Shown piece by piece: positions 7,703 through 12,944 of a stretch of 12,944 nt of DNA. Both the position numbers and the translations under genes were made by a program. The notes beneath the pieces are model-generated. The model ran no database searches. It was not told the origin of the DNA and was given only the letters and a program-made list of their open reading frames with translations. This DNA is from JBBRXJ01 sp038248505 (GTDB taxonomy: Bacteria > Bacteroidota > Bacteroidia > Bacteroidales > JBBRXJ01), in the NCBI GenBank assembly GCA_038248505.1, contig JBBRXJ010000091.1, positions 1 to 12,944 of the forward strand. Direction: 5' to 3'. The first letter of the stretch is position 1; the number at the start of each line of letters is the position of its first letter.

Positions 7703-8356
7703 TTATTTAGTTTGCTCAATACTCTTGTTACTAAACAAATTGCGAGGAGTTTCACTAAATCTATCATTCATTAAGTAAACCATGAAAAAGATGAATGCAA
7801 TAATGGAAAGCAAAATAAGAAACTGGCCTTTTGATGTTTTTTGAATTTCTTGTTTTTCTTTAACTTCACATATTTCACCCGGACATATTTGAATTTTTTC
7901 TTTAAAGAAAAGTGGATAAAATAAACAACCTAAACAAATTCCAAAAGCCGATTCAAAGAATAAGAATATTAGACAAATAAGACAGATAATCCCCGTAATT
8001 GGGCTATACGCATTAACAATAATAAAAAAATAAAACATAGTAGCTGATAAAACAACTCCAATTATCCATGCAAACTTTTTTTGTGGCGCACCTACATATT
8101 CTGGCACTTGATTACTAACAATTAAACGTCCGATAATCAATGTTGGCGAGAATCTTGGAGATATAAAAACACGAATTAAAAAGTCGACTAAAAATATTGT
8201 TATCACATATTTTATTGGAACAAAGTTTTGATTAAACAAAATAAACATTAATGATATAAATGTTGCTAAAAACAGTATTCCAGCTGCTGCTCTTATTTCA
8301 CGCTCATTTAAAACAAGGATATTATATCCATCAACTTTTTCGCCAAATTGTTTCAT
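7703..8356 (-). CDS. DUF4395 family membrane protein
   Basis: This 217-residue membrane protein matches DUF4395. Signature blocks are VLNEREIRAAAG (15-26), VDFLIRVFISPRFSPTLIIG (57-76), NQVPEYVGAPQKKFAW (82-97) and FFESAFGICLGCLFY (133-147). Hydrophobic segments lie near 24-42, 49-66, 97-115, 118-138 and 178-197, so there are about five helices. Two cysteine pairs, CLGC (141-144) and CPGEIC (158-163), are typical of the family and suggest thiol or metal chemistry, but no reaction is established. The C-terminal helix and polar tail beyond ~175 are longer than in minimal members. It is the last gene of the five-gene operon, 19 bases after its neighbour. Confidence 0.88.
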   Translation of the reverse strand: MKQFGEKVDGYNILVLNEREIRAAAGILFLATFISLMFILFNQNFVPIKYVITIFLVDFLIRVFISPRFSPTLIIGRLIVSNQVPEYVGAPQKKFAWIIGVVLSATMFYFFIIVNAYSPITGIICLICLIFLFFESAFGICLGCLFYPLFFKEKIQICPGEICEVKEKQEIQKTSKGQFLILLSIIAFIFFMVYLMNDRFSETPRNLFSNKSIEQTK

Positions 8357-8375
8357 ATAATATAATTTTTATGTA

Positions 8376-8759
8376 TTATTTTTCTTTATAAAATTTAGCC
8401 GCAACCAAACCTGCCAATAATAACTCACTGAGCCCCCAAACCGTTCCCATTATTGTGAATTTTAGAGGCATAAAACCATAAACAACTAATGAAACATTAC
8501 TCAAGAAATAAGTAAAAAAGAATACTACTAATGAAGAAATAATTGCTGTTTTAATTTTGGAAACCCAAAGATGTTTTAATAAAGAGTATATAAAAACAAG
8601 AAATACACCATTACTTATACTTATAAAACAAATCATGACTATTGCCCAGTTACTCAATGGTGGAACTCCTCTGTTTGCAAGTATTTCATTACCTGCTACG
8701 GGTATCATGGTAAGACCACTAATAAGAATTGTTAAACCAGCTAATAAACCAGTTATCAA
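8376..8759 (-). CDS. Small four-helix membrane protein, start codon uncertain
   Basis: This 127-residue protein has four predicted membrane segments (about 3-22, 38-62, 70-92 and 102-121) with short loops. I recognise no named family, though similar small membrane proteins are common in Bacteroidota. The start is odd. The plausible ATG at 8783-8781 begins MKPNF and is then stopped in frame by TAA at 8768-8766; the frame continues as SVLITGLLAG. The only start codon just after the stop is TTG at 8759, used here. Either translation restarts at that TTG, or the gene has a nonsense lesion in an AT-rich run. It lies 38 bases after the oxidoreductase gene and 19 before the DUF4395 gene. Both are co-oriented, so it belongs to the operon. 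Confidence 0.7.
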   Translation of the reverse strand: MITGLLAGLTILISGLTMIPVAGNEILANRGVPPLSNWAIVMICFISISNGVFLVFIYSLLKHLWVSKIKTAIISSLVVFFFTYFLSNVSLVVYGFMPLKFTIMGTVWGLSELLLAGLVAAKFYKEK

Positions 8760-8797
8760 TACGCTTTAAAAATTTGGTTTCATAATCTATTATTTTT

Positions 8798-9739
8798 TTA
8801 ATTGTTATTTAATTGAATTGCAACTCCGCCTCGCTTATGCCCCCTTTCAACATAAGTATGTGCTTGAACAATATCTTCAAACGAATAACATTTATCAATA
8901 AATGCTTTAATATATCCGGCTTCCGCTAATTCTTTAATTCTTTCAAGTCGTTTTGAATCGAGTTTTAAATCTCCATCGTCTATGGAAGAATAAATGCCCC
9001 CATTTTTTAAAGACATTTTACAGGAAACTTTTAATCTTGATGTTTTATTTTTTCCCACAGCATCTAACATAAAATCAAAATGAATATCGTTTTTAACTGA
9101 ATTTTCTTTTGTGTAATCCAAAACATAATCTGCTCCAAACGACTTAACCAAAGCAGTATTTGAGGTGCTACATACAGCAGTAATTTCTGCCCCCAAATAT
9201 TTTGCATATTGAATAGCTATAATACCTGTAGTACTCGATGCTCCGTAAATGAGTATCTTGTCGCCTTTCATTATATTTCCTCTTTCCATATACTGAAAAG
9301 CTAAAAGACCGCCATATGAAATCATTGTTGCATCTTCATAGGTTATATTACTGGGCATTAAAGAAAGACAACCATAGGTAGAATCTATTTCCTTCATGCA
9401 TTTATACTCGGCATACGCACCTAAACCGAAACCAGTAAGGCCATATACATTATCACCGACTTTAAATCTTTTTATGTCATTTCCTACAGCCTCAATCTTC
9501 CCTGCTAATACAAGGCCATTAATAGCCTTTTTTGGTTTGGTTAATCCCAGAAACAAACGCATAAGTATTTTATATTTTAGAGGTAGCAAAGATGAACCCC
9601 TTATGTATAGATCGCTTGCAGTTACAGCAGTTGCATATATTTTAATAAGCACCTCGTCTACTTTTGGCTTAGGCTTTTCAACTTCCTTGATTTTCAAAAC
9701 CTCTGGTGATCGATATTTTGTTGTGATTATGGCTTTCAT
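8798..9739 (-). CDS. Zinc-independent MDR oxidoreductase (quinone oxidoreductase-like)
   Basis: This 313-residue enzyme is a medium-chain dehydrogenase/reductase that would use NAD(P)H to reduce a quinone, enone or aldehyde. The N-terminal GroES-like domain shows VKIY-type strands, AVTASDLYIRG (38-48), AGKIEAVG (79-86) and FKVGDNVYGLTG (92-103). The Rossmann domain has the nucleotide-binding loop IYGASSTTGIIAIQYAK (164-180), then AVCST (188-192) and FDFMLDAVGK (221-230). The GHE and cysteine zinc ligands of alcohol dehydrogenases are absent, which points to the QOR/zeta-crystallin-like branch. No signal peptide is present, so it is cytoplasmic. The gene starts one base after the repressor gene ends, so the two are almost surely co-translated. 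Substrate is unknown. Confidence 0.88.
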   Translation of the reverse strand: MKAIITTKYRSPEVLKIKEVEKPKPKVDEVLIKIYATAVTASDLYIRGSSLLPLKYKILMRLFLGLTKPKKAINGLVLAGKIEAVGNDIKRFKVGDNVYGLTGFGLGAYAEYKCMKEIDSTYGCLSLMPSNITYEDATMISYGGLLAFQYMERGNIMKGDKILIYGASSTTGIIAIQYAKYLGAEITAVCSTSNTALVKSFGADYVLDYTKENSVKNDIHFDFMLDAVGKNKTSRLKVSCKMSLKNGGIYSSIDDGDLKLDSKRLERIKELAEAGYIKAFIDKCYSFEDIVQAHTYVERGHKRGGVAIQLNNN

Positions 9740-9740
9740 A

Positions 9741-9980
9741 TTATTTCTTGTTTTCAGTTATTTCAATGTCATCGTTAAAAGAAAAAACATCATCTAATGG
9801 AACATTAAATACACGAGAAATACGAAAGGCTAACTCTAATGTTGGTGAGTATTTCCCATTTTCAATTGCTACAATAGTTTGACGTGTTACTCTTGTTTTA
9901 TCAGCCAATACTTGCTGTGTCATTTCATCAGCATTGAATCGCAATTTTCTGATATTGTTTTTTATATAGCATTTACTCAT
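9741..9980 (-). CDS. Cro/CI-type (XRE) helix-turn-helix regulator
   Basis: This 79-residue protein is nearly all DNA-binding domain. Its helix-turn-helix is TQQVLADKTRVTRQTIVAIE (21-40), followed by NGKYSPTLELAFRISRVFNV and PLDDVFSF, the standard core of small Cro/CI repressors. It then has a short acidic-lysine tail. I start it at ATG 9980; a longer frame to 10052 would use a non-ATG start inside the previous gene. It begins one base after the stop of the DUF2178-like membrane gene and ends one base before the oxidoreductase. A small XRE regulator beside a DUF2178-like membrane protein is a recurring pair in bacteria; here it likely controls its own operon from the promoter at 10472-10502. 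The effector is unknown. Confidence 0.9.
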   Translation of the reverse strand: MSKCYIKNNIRKLRFNADEMTQQVLADKTRVTRQTIVAIENGKYSPTLELAFRISRVFNVPLDDVFSFNDDIEITENKK

Positions 9981-9981
9981 A

Positions 9982-10428
9982 TTAAAAACCTTTACGATAA
10001 AAATATATTTTAGCGATACCTGAGGCAAGTCCAGATAAAAATCCTGAGGCAATTAGTATTATAAACATTGCATAAGCAGGCATATCCAATACAAGCGAAA
10101 CCATAGACAGCATAAAACCAGCAGTAAACACCCAGTGTGAAATCCGCAATGCTTTTAGTTCAATTAATTTATCACGTTCGTCAGATTTAGATTCTAAATC
10201 CTCATTTGTAACTATTTTATTGATAATGGCAAAAATTATATGAATAACAATTTGAGCCACTATTGTAACAGGAATCAAAACCAAGAAGGTTTTTCCCCAG
10301 AATTTAAAATCGTTAATAATATTAAAATTAATCACTACATATGTATTATATACATAGAGCGAATAACACAAAAAAATTAGTATTAAGCTTATTGTTGTTA
10401 CAAGTACCTGTTTTTCTTTATTATCCAT
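9982..10428 (-). CDS. DUF2178-like four-helix membrane protein
   Basis: This 148-residue protein has four membrane segments (about 7-30, 44-70, 96-117 and 119-140). The cytosolic loop between the pairs carries KSDERDKLIELKALR (81-95), the DERDKxIxxKAxR pattern I associate with DUF2178-type proteins found beside small XRE regulators. It opens the five-gene operon. The start at ATG 10428 is fixed by a strong Shine-Dalgarno site six bases upstream. Partnership with the regulator (one base away) suggests a sensor, or a protein whose level the regulator sets, but no function is established. Family assignment is from memory of the motif, so moderately sure. Confidence 0.78.
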   Translation of the reverse strand: MDNKEKQVLVTTISLILIFLCYSLYVYNTYVVINFNIINDFKFWGKTFLVLIPVTIVAQIVIHIIFAIINKIVTNEDLESKSDERDKLIELKALRISHWVFTAGFMLSMVSLVLDMPAYAMFIILIASGFLSGLASGIAKIYFYRKGF

Positions 10429-10434
10429 AATTAG

Positions 10435-10441
10435 CCTCCTT
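10435..10441 (-). promoter_or_regulatory. Strong Shine-Dalgarno site AAGGAGG
   Basis: On the minus strand AAGGAGG sits six bases before the ATG at 10428. A near-perfect Shine-Dalgarno site is unusual here: the other genes in the window start after A-rich or otherwise SD-free sequence, as is normal in Bacteroidota. Confidence 0.75.
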
Positions 10442-10471
10442 GTTATAAAATAATGTTAAATTATATTGACA

Positions 10472-10502
10472 CAAAGATAAGTTATTTATACATATTGTCA
10501 AA
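10472..10502 (-). promoter_or_regulatory. Bacteroidota-type promoter of the five-gene operon
   Basis: On the minus strand TTTG (10502-10499) is followed by exactly 19 bases and TATCTTTG (10479-10472), matching the Bacteroidota consensus TTTG-N19-21-TAnnTTTG. Transcription would begin about 35-40 bases before the ATG at 10428. The spacer includes an AT-rich stretch where the operon's own Cro/CI-type regulator could bind; no clear palindromic operator stands out. Confidence 0.85.
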
Positions 10503-11082
10503 TATATTATACACATATTTTGCACCAAAATATAAAAAACTAAATTACAGCATGTTAAATACATGTTTTATTTTAAATAAATTGAAGCCTTTTACTATTA
10601 AACTGCTTACAGCAAATTTTGCAAGTCTTGGGAAGAATTTATTTGCTACCTGGCATAACATTCGTTTTTAGAATGAAAAGGTATTTATAAGTATATATTA
10701 GTCGCAGCTCATTGTTATTTAAGTCGCATAACAAATATGTAGCAAAAATATACACTCACGGCAGATTTAACAAAAAAGTTTACTATTACATAAGGTGTGT
10801 TTACAAATGCTACTTGGTATTAAATTACGTATAGCACACAAAAAGGCAGTTCATTGAACAGCATTTTATTTAACTTAATAAAAAGCTGCGTTTATTTGAT
10901 ATTTTATTAAATATCAAATAAATTGTATAACAAGGAATAGCAGATTAATATCTTCCCAATAAAGCTTTTGAAGCTTGTATAATCGATTTATAATATGGAG
11001 TCCGGCAACCATAAAGCATAGCTAAAAAAACGGGGCGTATCTGAAAAGCCATATGAGTAAGACTTATTTAATGCTTTAATTT
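10503..11082. other. Intergenic region of 580 bases with an AT-only hairpin
   Basis: This divergent region lies between the minus-strand operon and the plus-strand lipoprotein gene. It holds the perfect hairpin at 10891-10922 and a short palindrome around GTTCATTGAAC near 10850. It also has a HindIII-like palindromic stretch near 10960 and TATAAT-like boxes near 10980-10995. Short plus-strand open stretches (for example ending near 10671) show no start context or recognisable family. No tRNA or known RNA is visible. Confidence 0.4.
10891..10922. repeat. Perfect 14-bp inverted repeat, AT-only hairpin
   Basis: The arms TTTATTTGATATTT (10891-10904) and AAATATCAAATAAA (10909-10922) are exact reverse complements around a four-base TATT loop. 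It lies 160 bases upstream of the lipoprotein start. It could be a protein-binding operator, a weak terminator or a transcript hairpin; it has no G+C-rich stem and only a short T run, so it is not a classic terminator. Confidence 0.6.
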
Positions 11083-11727
11083 ATGAAAACAAAAATGATA
11101 CTATTCACCATCGTTGGGTTTCTTGCCATTGCAACGATGAGCTGTTCAAAGGACAACGTGGACGAAGGTGCTCCAACAGTAACAATAATAGGGAAAGAAA
11201 TTGAACGCGTATTAGCACCCAAAACATATACTGATCCGGGCGCAACCGCTACTGACGAAGTTGATGGCGATGTAACAAGTAGTATTGTTGCACATAGTTC
11301 AATTAATTATAGCAGTCCGAATTGCACCTATGACATACAGTACACAGCTACTGATGCTACCGGTAATGAAGGATCGAGCATACAACGATTGGTAATGCTT
11401 ATTGATCTCAATGTTCAATTTGGATTTCTATCCGGAAATTTAAATTATTGGGATACTCCTACATATACTATCCAAGACACATTAACATTTCATAAATTTG
11501 CTGGTTATGATAATGCTATTGTGAAGACCTATATGCCAAATGACAGCACCATTAACATACCTACACAAACCGTTATGTGCGGTGCTACTAATCCTATTGT
11601 TCGTACTTTCTCTGGTTCCGGAACTATCAAGTACAAACGTTCAGGATCTGGAATTATAACCACATTTAACATTAATTATACACAGGTAGACATAGACACT
11701 ACTTTATCAAGCACTATTACAAATTAA
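11083..11727 (+). CDS. Surface lipoprotein with DUF5011-type Ig-like domain
   Basis: This 214-residue protein has a lipoprotein signal (MKTKMILFTIVGFLAIATMS) with the lipid-attached cysteine at 21. It is followed by SKDNVDE; CSKDN resembles the Bacteroidota signal that sends lipoproteins to the cell surface. Residues ~30-107 form a DUF5011/HYR-like Ig fold, with PKTYTDPGATATDEVDGDVT (46-65) and YDIQYTATDATGNEG (83-97) as the diagnostic repeat-type phrases. The remainder (108-214) is a beta-rich, threonine- and serine-rich domain with repeated TFNINYTQ-like strands that I do not recognise. It starts at ATG 11083. No enzymatic motif is present, so adhesion or binding is the likely role by inference. 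It stands alone on the plus strand, with a hairpin right after its stop. Confidence 0.85.
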   Translation: MKTKMILFTIVGFLAIATMSCSKDNVDEGAPTVTIIGKEIERVLAPKTYTDPGATATDEVDGDVTSSIVAHSSINYSSPNCTYDIQYTATDATGNEGSSIQRLVMLIDLNVQFGFLSGNLNYWDTPTYTIQDTLTFHKFAGYDNAIVKTYMPNDSTINIPTQTVMCGATNPIVRTFSGSGTIKYKRSGSGIITTFNINYTQVDIDTTLSSTITN

Positions 11728-11751
11728 TTATAGTAAAAATATTTACTATAA
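11728..11751 (+). terminator. Hairpin directly after the lipoprotein stop codon
   Basis: TTATAGTAAA (11728-11737) and TTTACTATAA (11742-11751) are perfect complements around AATA, starting the base after the TAA stop. The stem is AT-rich and no long T run follows, so termination is plausible but weak; mRNA-end protection is an alternative. Confidence 0.4.
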
Positions 11752-11766
11752 ATTAAAAATATTGGC

Positions 11767-11784
11767 CAGTGAAATTATTACAAA
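11767..11784 (+). repeat. Imperfect direct repeat, copy 1 (copy 2 at 12069-12086)
   Basis: CAGTGAAATTATTACAAA here and CAGTGAAAATATTACAAA at 12069-12086 agree at 16 of 18 positions in the same orientation. They bracket the decayed transposase at 11867-12048. A third partial copy, CAGTGAAATAAG, follows at 12089. They could be element-edge or target-site remains, but AT-rich chance similarity is possible. Confidence 0.35.
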
Positions 11785-11866
11785 ATAAATTTCAGCGGCT
11801 TTCTATTTTAAGGATTAGAATAAACATGACACGAATCATGAAAAGCAAAAATACTATCTAAAATGA

Positions 11867-12048
11867 GTTAATATTGCGATAAGTAATGCTAAAATAAATC
11901 TATTAGGAGTATATCACCGATTTAATTGGGTCAATTTGCAAACATACTTAGAAGAGTTTTGCTTCATTTAAACAGAAGGTTTTTAAAATCAATGTTTTAA
12001 ATGCTAGTAGTGACATGCATTTCCCCTTACTGGAAAACTAACGACTAA
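11867..12048 (+). pseudogene. Decayed C-terminus of an ISXO2/IS1595-type transposase
   Basis: The first frame after TGA 11864-11866 reads NAKINLLGVYHRF, then NLQTYLEEFCF. A one-base loss near 11966 then shifts it to LNRRFLKSMF, a stop (11998-12000), then LVVTCISPYWKTND and TAA at 12046-12048. Together this follows the tail of ISXO2-like transposases: a NxKRxLLGxYH segment, LQxYLxEFCFRFNRR, and a short LFDRLxxAxIxPYW-like end. The zinc-ribbon start and DDE-like core are missing, and the frameshift plus nonsense codon show it is dead. It is a fossil of an IS insertion downstream of the lipoprotein gene. The assignment is by remembered motif, with the FCF-NRR pairing as the strongest point. Confidence 0.65.
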
Positions 12049-12117
12049 TAAATTTAAAGAATAACGTTCAGTGAAAATATTACAAATTCAGTGAAATAAG
12101 CTTACCAATAGTAAACA

Positions 12118-12149
12118 AAAAACCCGCGATGAAAACATCGCGGGTTTTT
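12118..12149 (-). terminator. Rho-independent terminator of dnaK, structurally bidirectional
   Basis: The nine-base stem CCCGCGATG (12123-12131) pairs perfectly with CATCGCGGG (12136-12144) around AAAA and is flanked by A5 and T5. It is the most G+C-rich stem in the window, about 25 bases past the dnaK stop. On the minus strand the T run follows the stem, as required; on the plus strand it would also work. Confidence 0.92.
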
Positions 12150-12174
12150 AATTTATCTTATTTTATAATCATAT

Positions 12175-12944
12175 CTATTTTACTTCTTCAAAGTCAACAT
12201 CGGTTACTTCACCATCCTTTTTACTCTGGCTATTTCCTGTGTTTCCTTGACTTTCAGTATGCGCCTGTTGGCCTTGATTTGCTTCGCCACCAGCAGCATT
12301 ACCTGCATTATACATATCTTGCGATGCTGCTTGCCAAACAGTGTTTAATTCAGCTAAGGCAACATCAATGGCAGCAATATCTTGCGCTTTATGTGCTTCT
12401 TTTAGCTTTTCACAAGCTTTAACAATAGTCTCTTTTTTATCCGCTGGTATTTTATCGCCAAATTCTTTTAATTGCTTTTCGGTGTTGAATACCATACTGT
12501 CAGCACTATTGAGTTTCTCAATACGCTCTTTCGCCAGTTTGTCGCTTTCTTCATTGGCCTTAGCTTCGTCTTTCATTCGTTTTATTTCATCATCATTTAA
12601 ACCTGATGAAGCTTCAATACGAATGCTTTGTTGTTTACCCGTGCCTTTATCCTTTGCTGACACATTTAAAATACCGTTAGCATCAATATCGAAGGTAACT
12701 TCAACTTGAGGAATACCACGAGGTGCAGGAGGAATACCATCGAGATGAAAACGACCTATTGATTTATTATCACGAGCCATTGGGCGTTCACCCTGTACTA
12801 CATGAATCTCAACCGATGGTTGATTATCTGCAGCTGTTGTAAAGCTTTCTGACTTACGTGTAGGTATTGTAGTATTTGACTCAATCAATTTAGTCATCAC
12901 CCCACCCATAGTTTCAATACCTAAAGAAAGAGGAGTAACATCAA
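12175..12944 (-). CDS. dnaK: Molecular chaperone DnaK (Hsp70), C-terminal 255 residues
   Basis: The gene runs in from the right edge and stops at TAG 12177-12175; its ATPase domain lies outside the window. The visible part starts at DVTPLSLGIETMGGVMTKLI, the classic opening of the peptide-binding domain. The rest of that domain follows (NTTIPTRKSESFTT, VVQGERPMARDNKSIGRFHLDGIPPAPRG, FDIDANGILNVSAKDKGTGK). Next comes the alpha-helical lid (from SGLNDDEIKRM to about NTVWQAASQDMY). Last are a Gly/Gln/Asn/Ser-rich linker and the conserved acidic end TDVDFEEVK. It refolds stressed or nascent proteins with DnaJ and GrpE in the cytoplasm. The sequence is intact as far as seen and followed by a strong terminator, so dnaK ends its transcript here. 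Confidence 0.98.
   Translation of the reverse strand, partial: DVTPLSLGIETMGGVMTKLIESNTTIPTRKSESFTTAADNQPSVEIHVVQGERPMARDNKSIGRFHLDGIPPAPRGIPQVEVTFDIDANGILNVSAKDKGTGKQQSIRIEASSGLNDDEIKRMKDEAKANEESDKLAKERIEKLNSADSMVFNTEKQLKEFGDKIPADKKETIVKACEKLKEAHKAQDIAAIDVALAELNTVWQAASQDMYNAGNAAGGEANQGQQAHTESQGNTGNSQSKKDGEVTDVDFEEVK

Noticed and set aside
9396..9797. A 133-codon plus-strand open frame
   Set aside because: It lies opposite the well-supported oxidoreductase and regulator genes and has no independent signal.
9981..10052. Upstream extension of the XRE regulator
   Set aside because: It would need a non-ATG start within the preceding gene, and the added residues are not conserved-looking; ATG 9980 gives a normal-length regulator.
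10453..10671. A 72-codon plus-strand open frame
   Set aside because: It overlaps the clear minus-strand promoter at 10472-10502, is very AT-rich, has no recognisable domain and shows no ribosome site.
12341..12709. Open frame antisense to dnaK
   Set aside because: A mirror of the conserved, clearly coding DnaK lid region; serine-rich composition is typical of a shadow frame.
1..12944. CRISPR array, tRNA, rRNA, prophage or conjugation genes
   Set aside because: No regularly spaced repeats, cloverleaf structures or hallmark proteins were seen.

Overview
The window is AT-rich (roughly one third G+C by eye) and looks like a chromosomal segment from a member of the Bacteroidota. The evidence is a textbook Bacteroidota promoter (TTTG, 19 bases, TATCTTTG), a lipoprotein with a CSKDN surface-export-like start, a GH97 glycosidase, DUF4395 and YwqK/MORN-type proteins, and little use of Shine-Dalgarno sites. 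No ribosomal RNA, tRNA, CRISPR array or phage module is visible.

Left part (1-1927). The first ~140 bases look like the end of an insertion sequence. A transposase start reads leftwards off the edge, and an IS-end-like sequence lies at 125-140. Next comes about 600 bases with two coding-like stretches that cannot be identified, then a minus-strand gene for a secreted HExxH metalloprotease-like protein (781-1470). A 457-base divergent gap leads to the next block.

Corrinoid methyl-transfer pair (1928-3522, plus strand). A stand-alone homocysteine S-methyltransferase module overlaps by four bases (TTGA) a stand-alone cobalamin-reactivation protein. Together they are the first and last modules of a MetH-type methionine synthase. 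The pterin and B12-binding modules are not in the window.

Secreted carbohydrate operon (7209 to 3536, minus strand). A MORN/YwqK-repeat secreted protein, a GH97 alpha-glycosidase with retaining-type residues and a secreted sugar isomerase/epimerase-like TIM barrel are packed with gaps of 2 and about 30 bases. There is no SusC/SusD pair beside them.

Regulated membrane operon (10428 to 7703, minus strand). Five genes follow one strong promoter and an unusually good Shine-Dalgarno site. They encode a DUF2178-like membrane protein, a Cro/CI-type repressor, a zinc-free MDR oxidoreductase, a four-helix membrane protein whose natural ATG is followed by an in-frame stop, and a DUF4395 membrane protein. 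The first three genes are separated by single bases, so the repressor probably controls its own operon.

Right part (10503-12944). A gap with a perfect 14-bp AT-only hairpin precedes a lipoprotein with a DUF5011-type Ig-like domain (11083-11727). After it lies a decayed ISXO2/IS1595-type transposase tail (11867-12048), a strong G+C-rich terminator (12118-12149), and the C-terminal 255 residues of DnaK, whose start is off the right edge.

Nothing here is a clear novel defence or mobile system. The most distinctive points are the reduced corrinoid methyltransferase pair, the five-gene repressor/membrane operon with its broken start codon, and the secreted MORN-GH97-isomerase operon.
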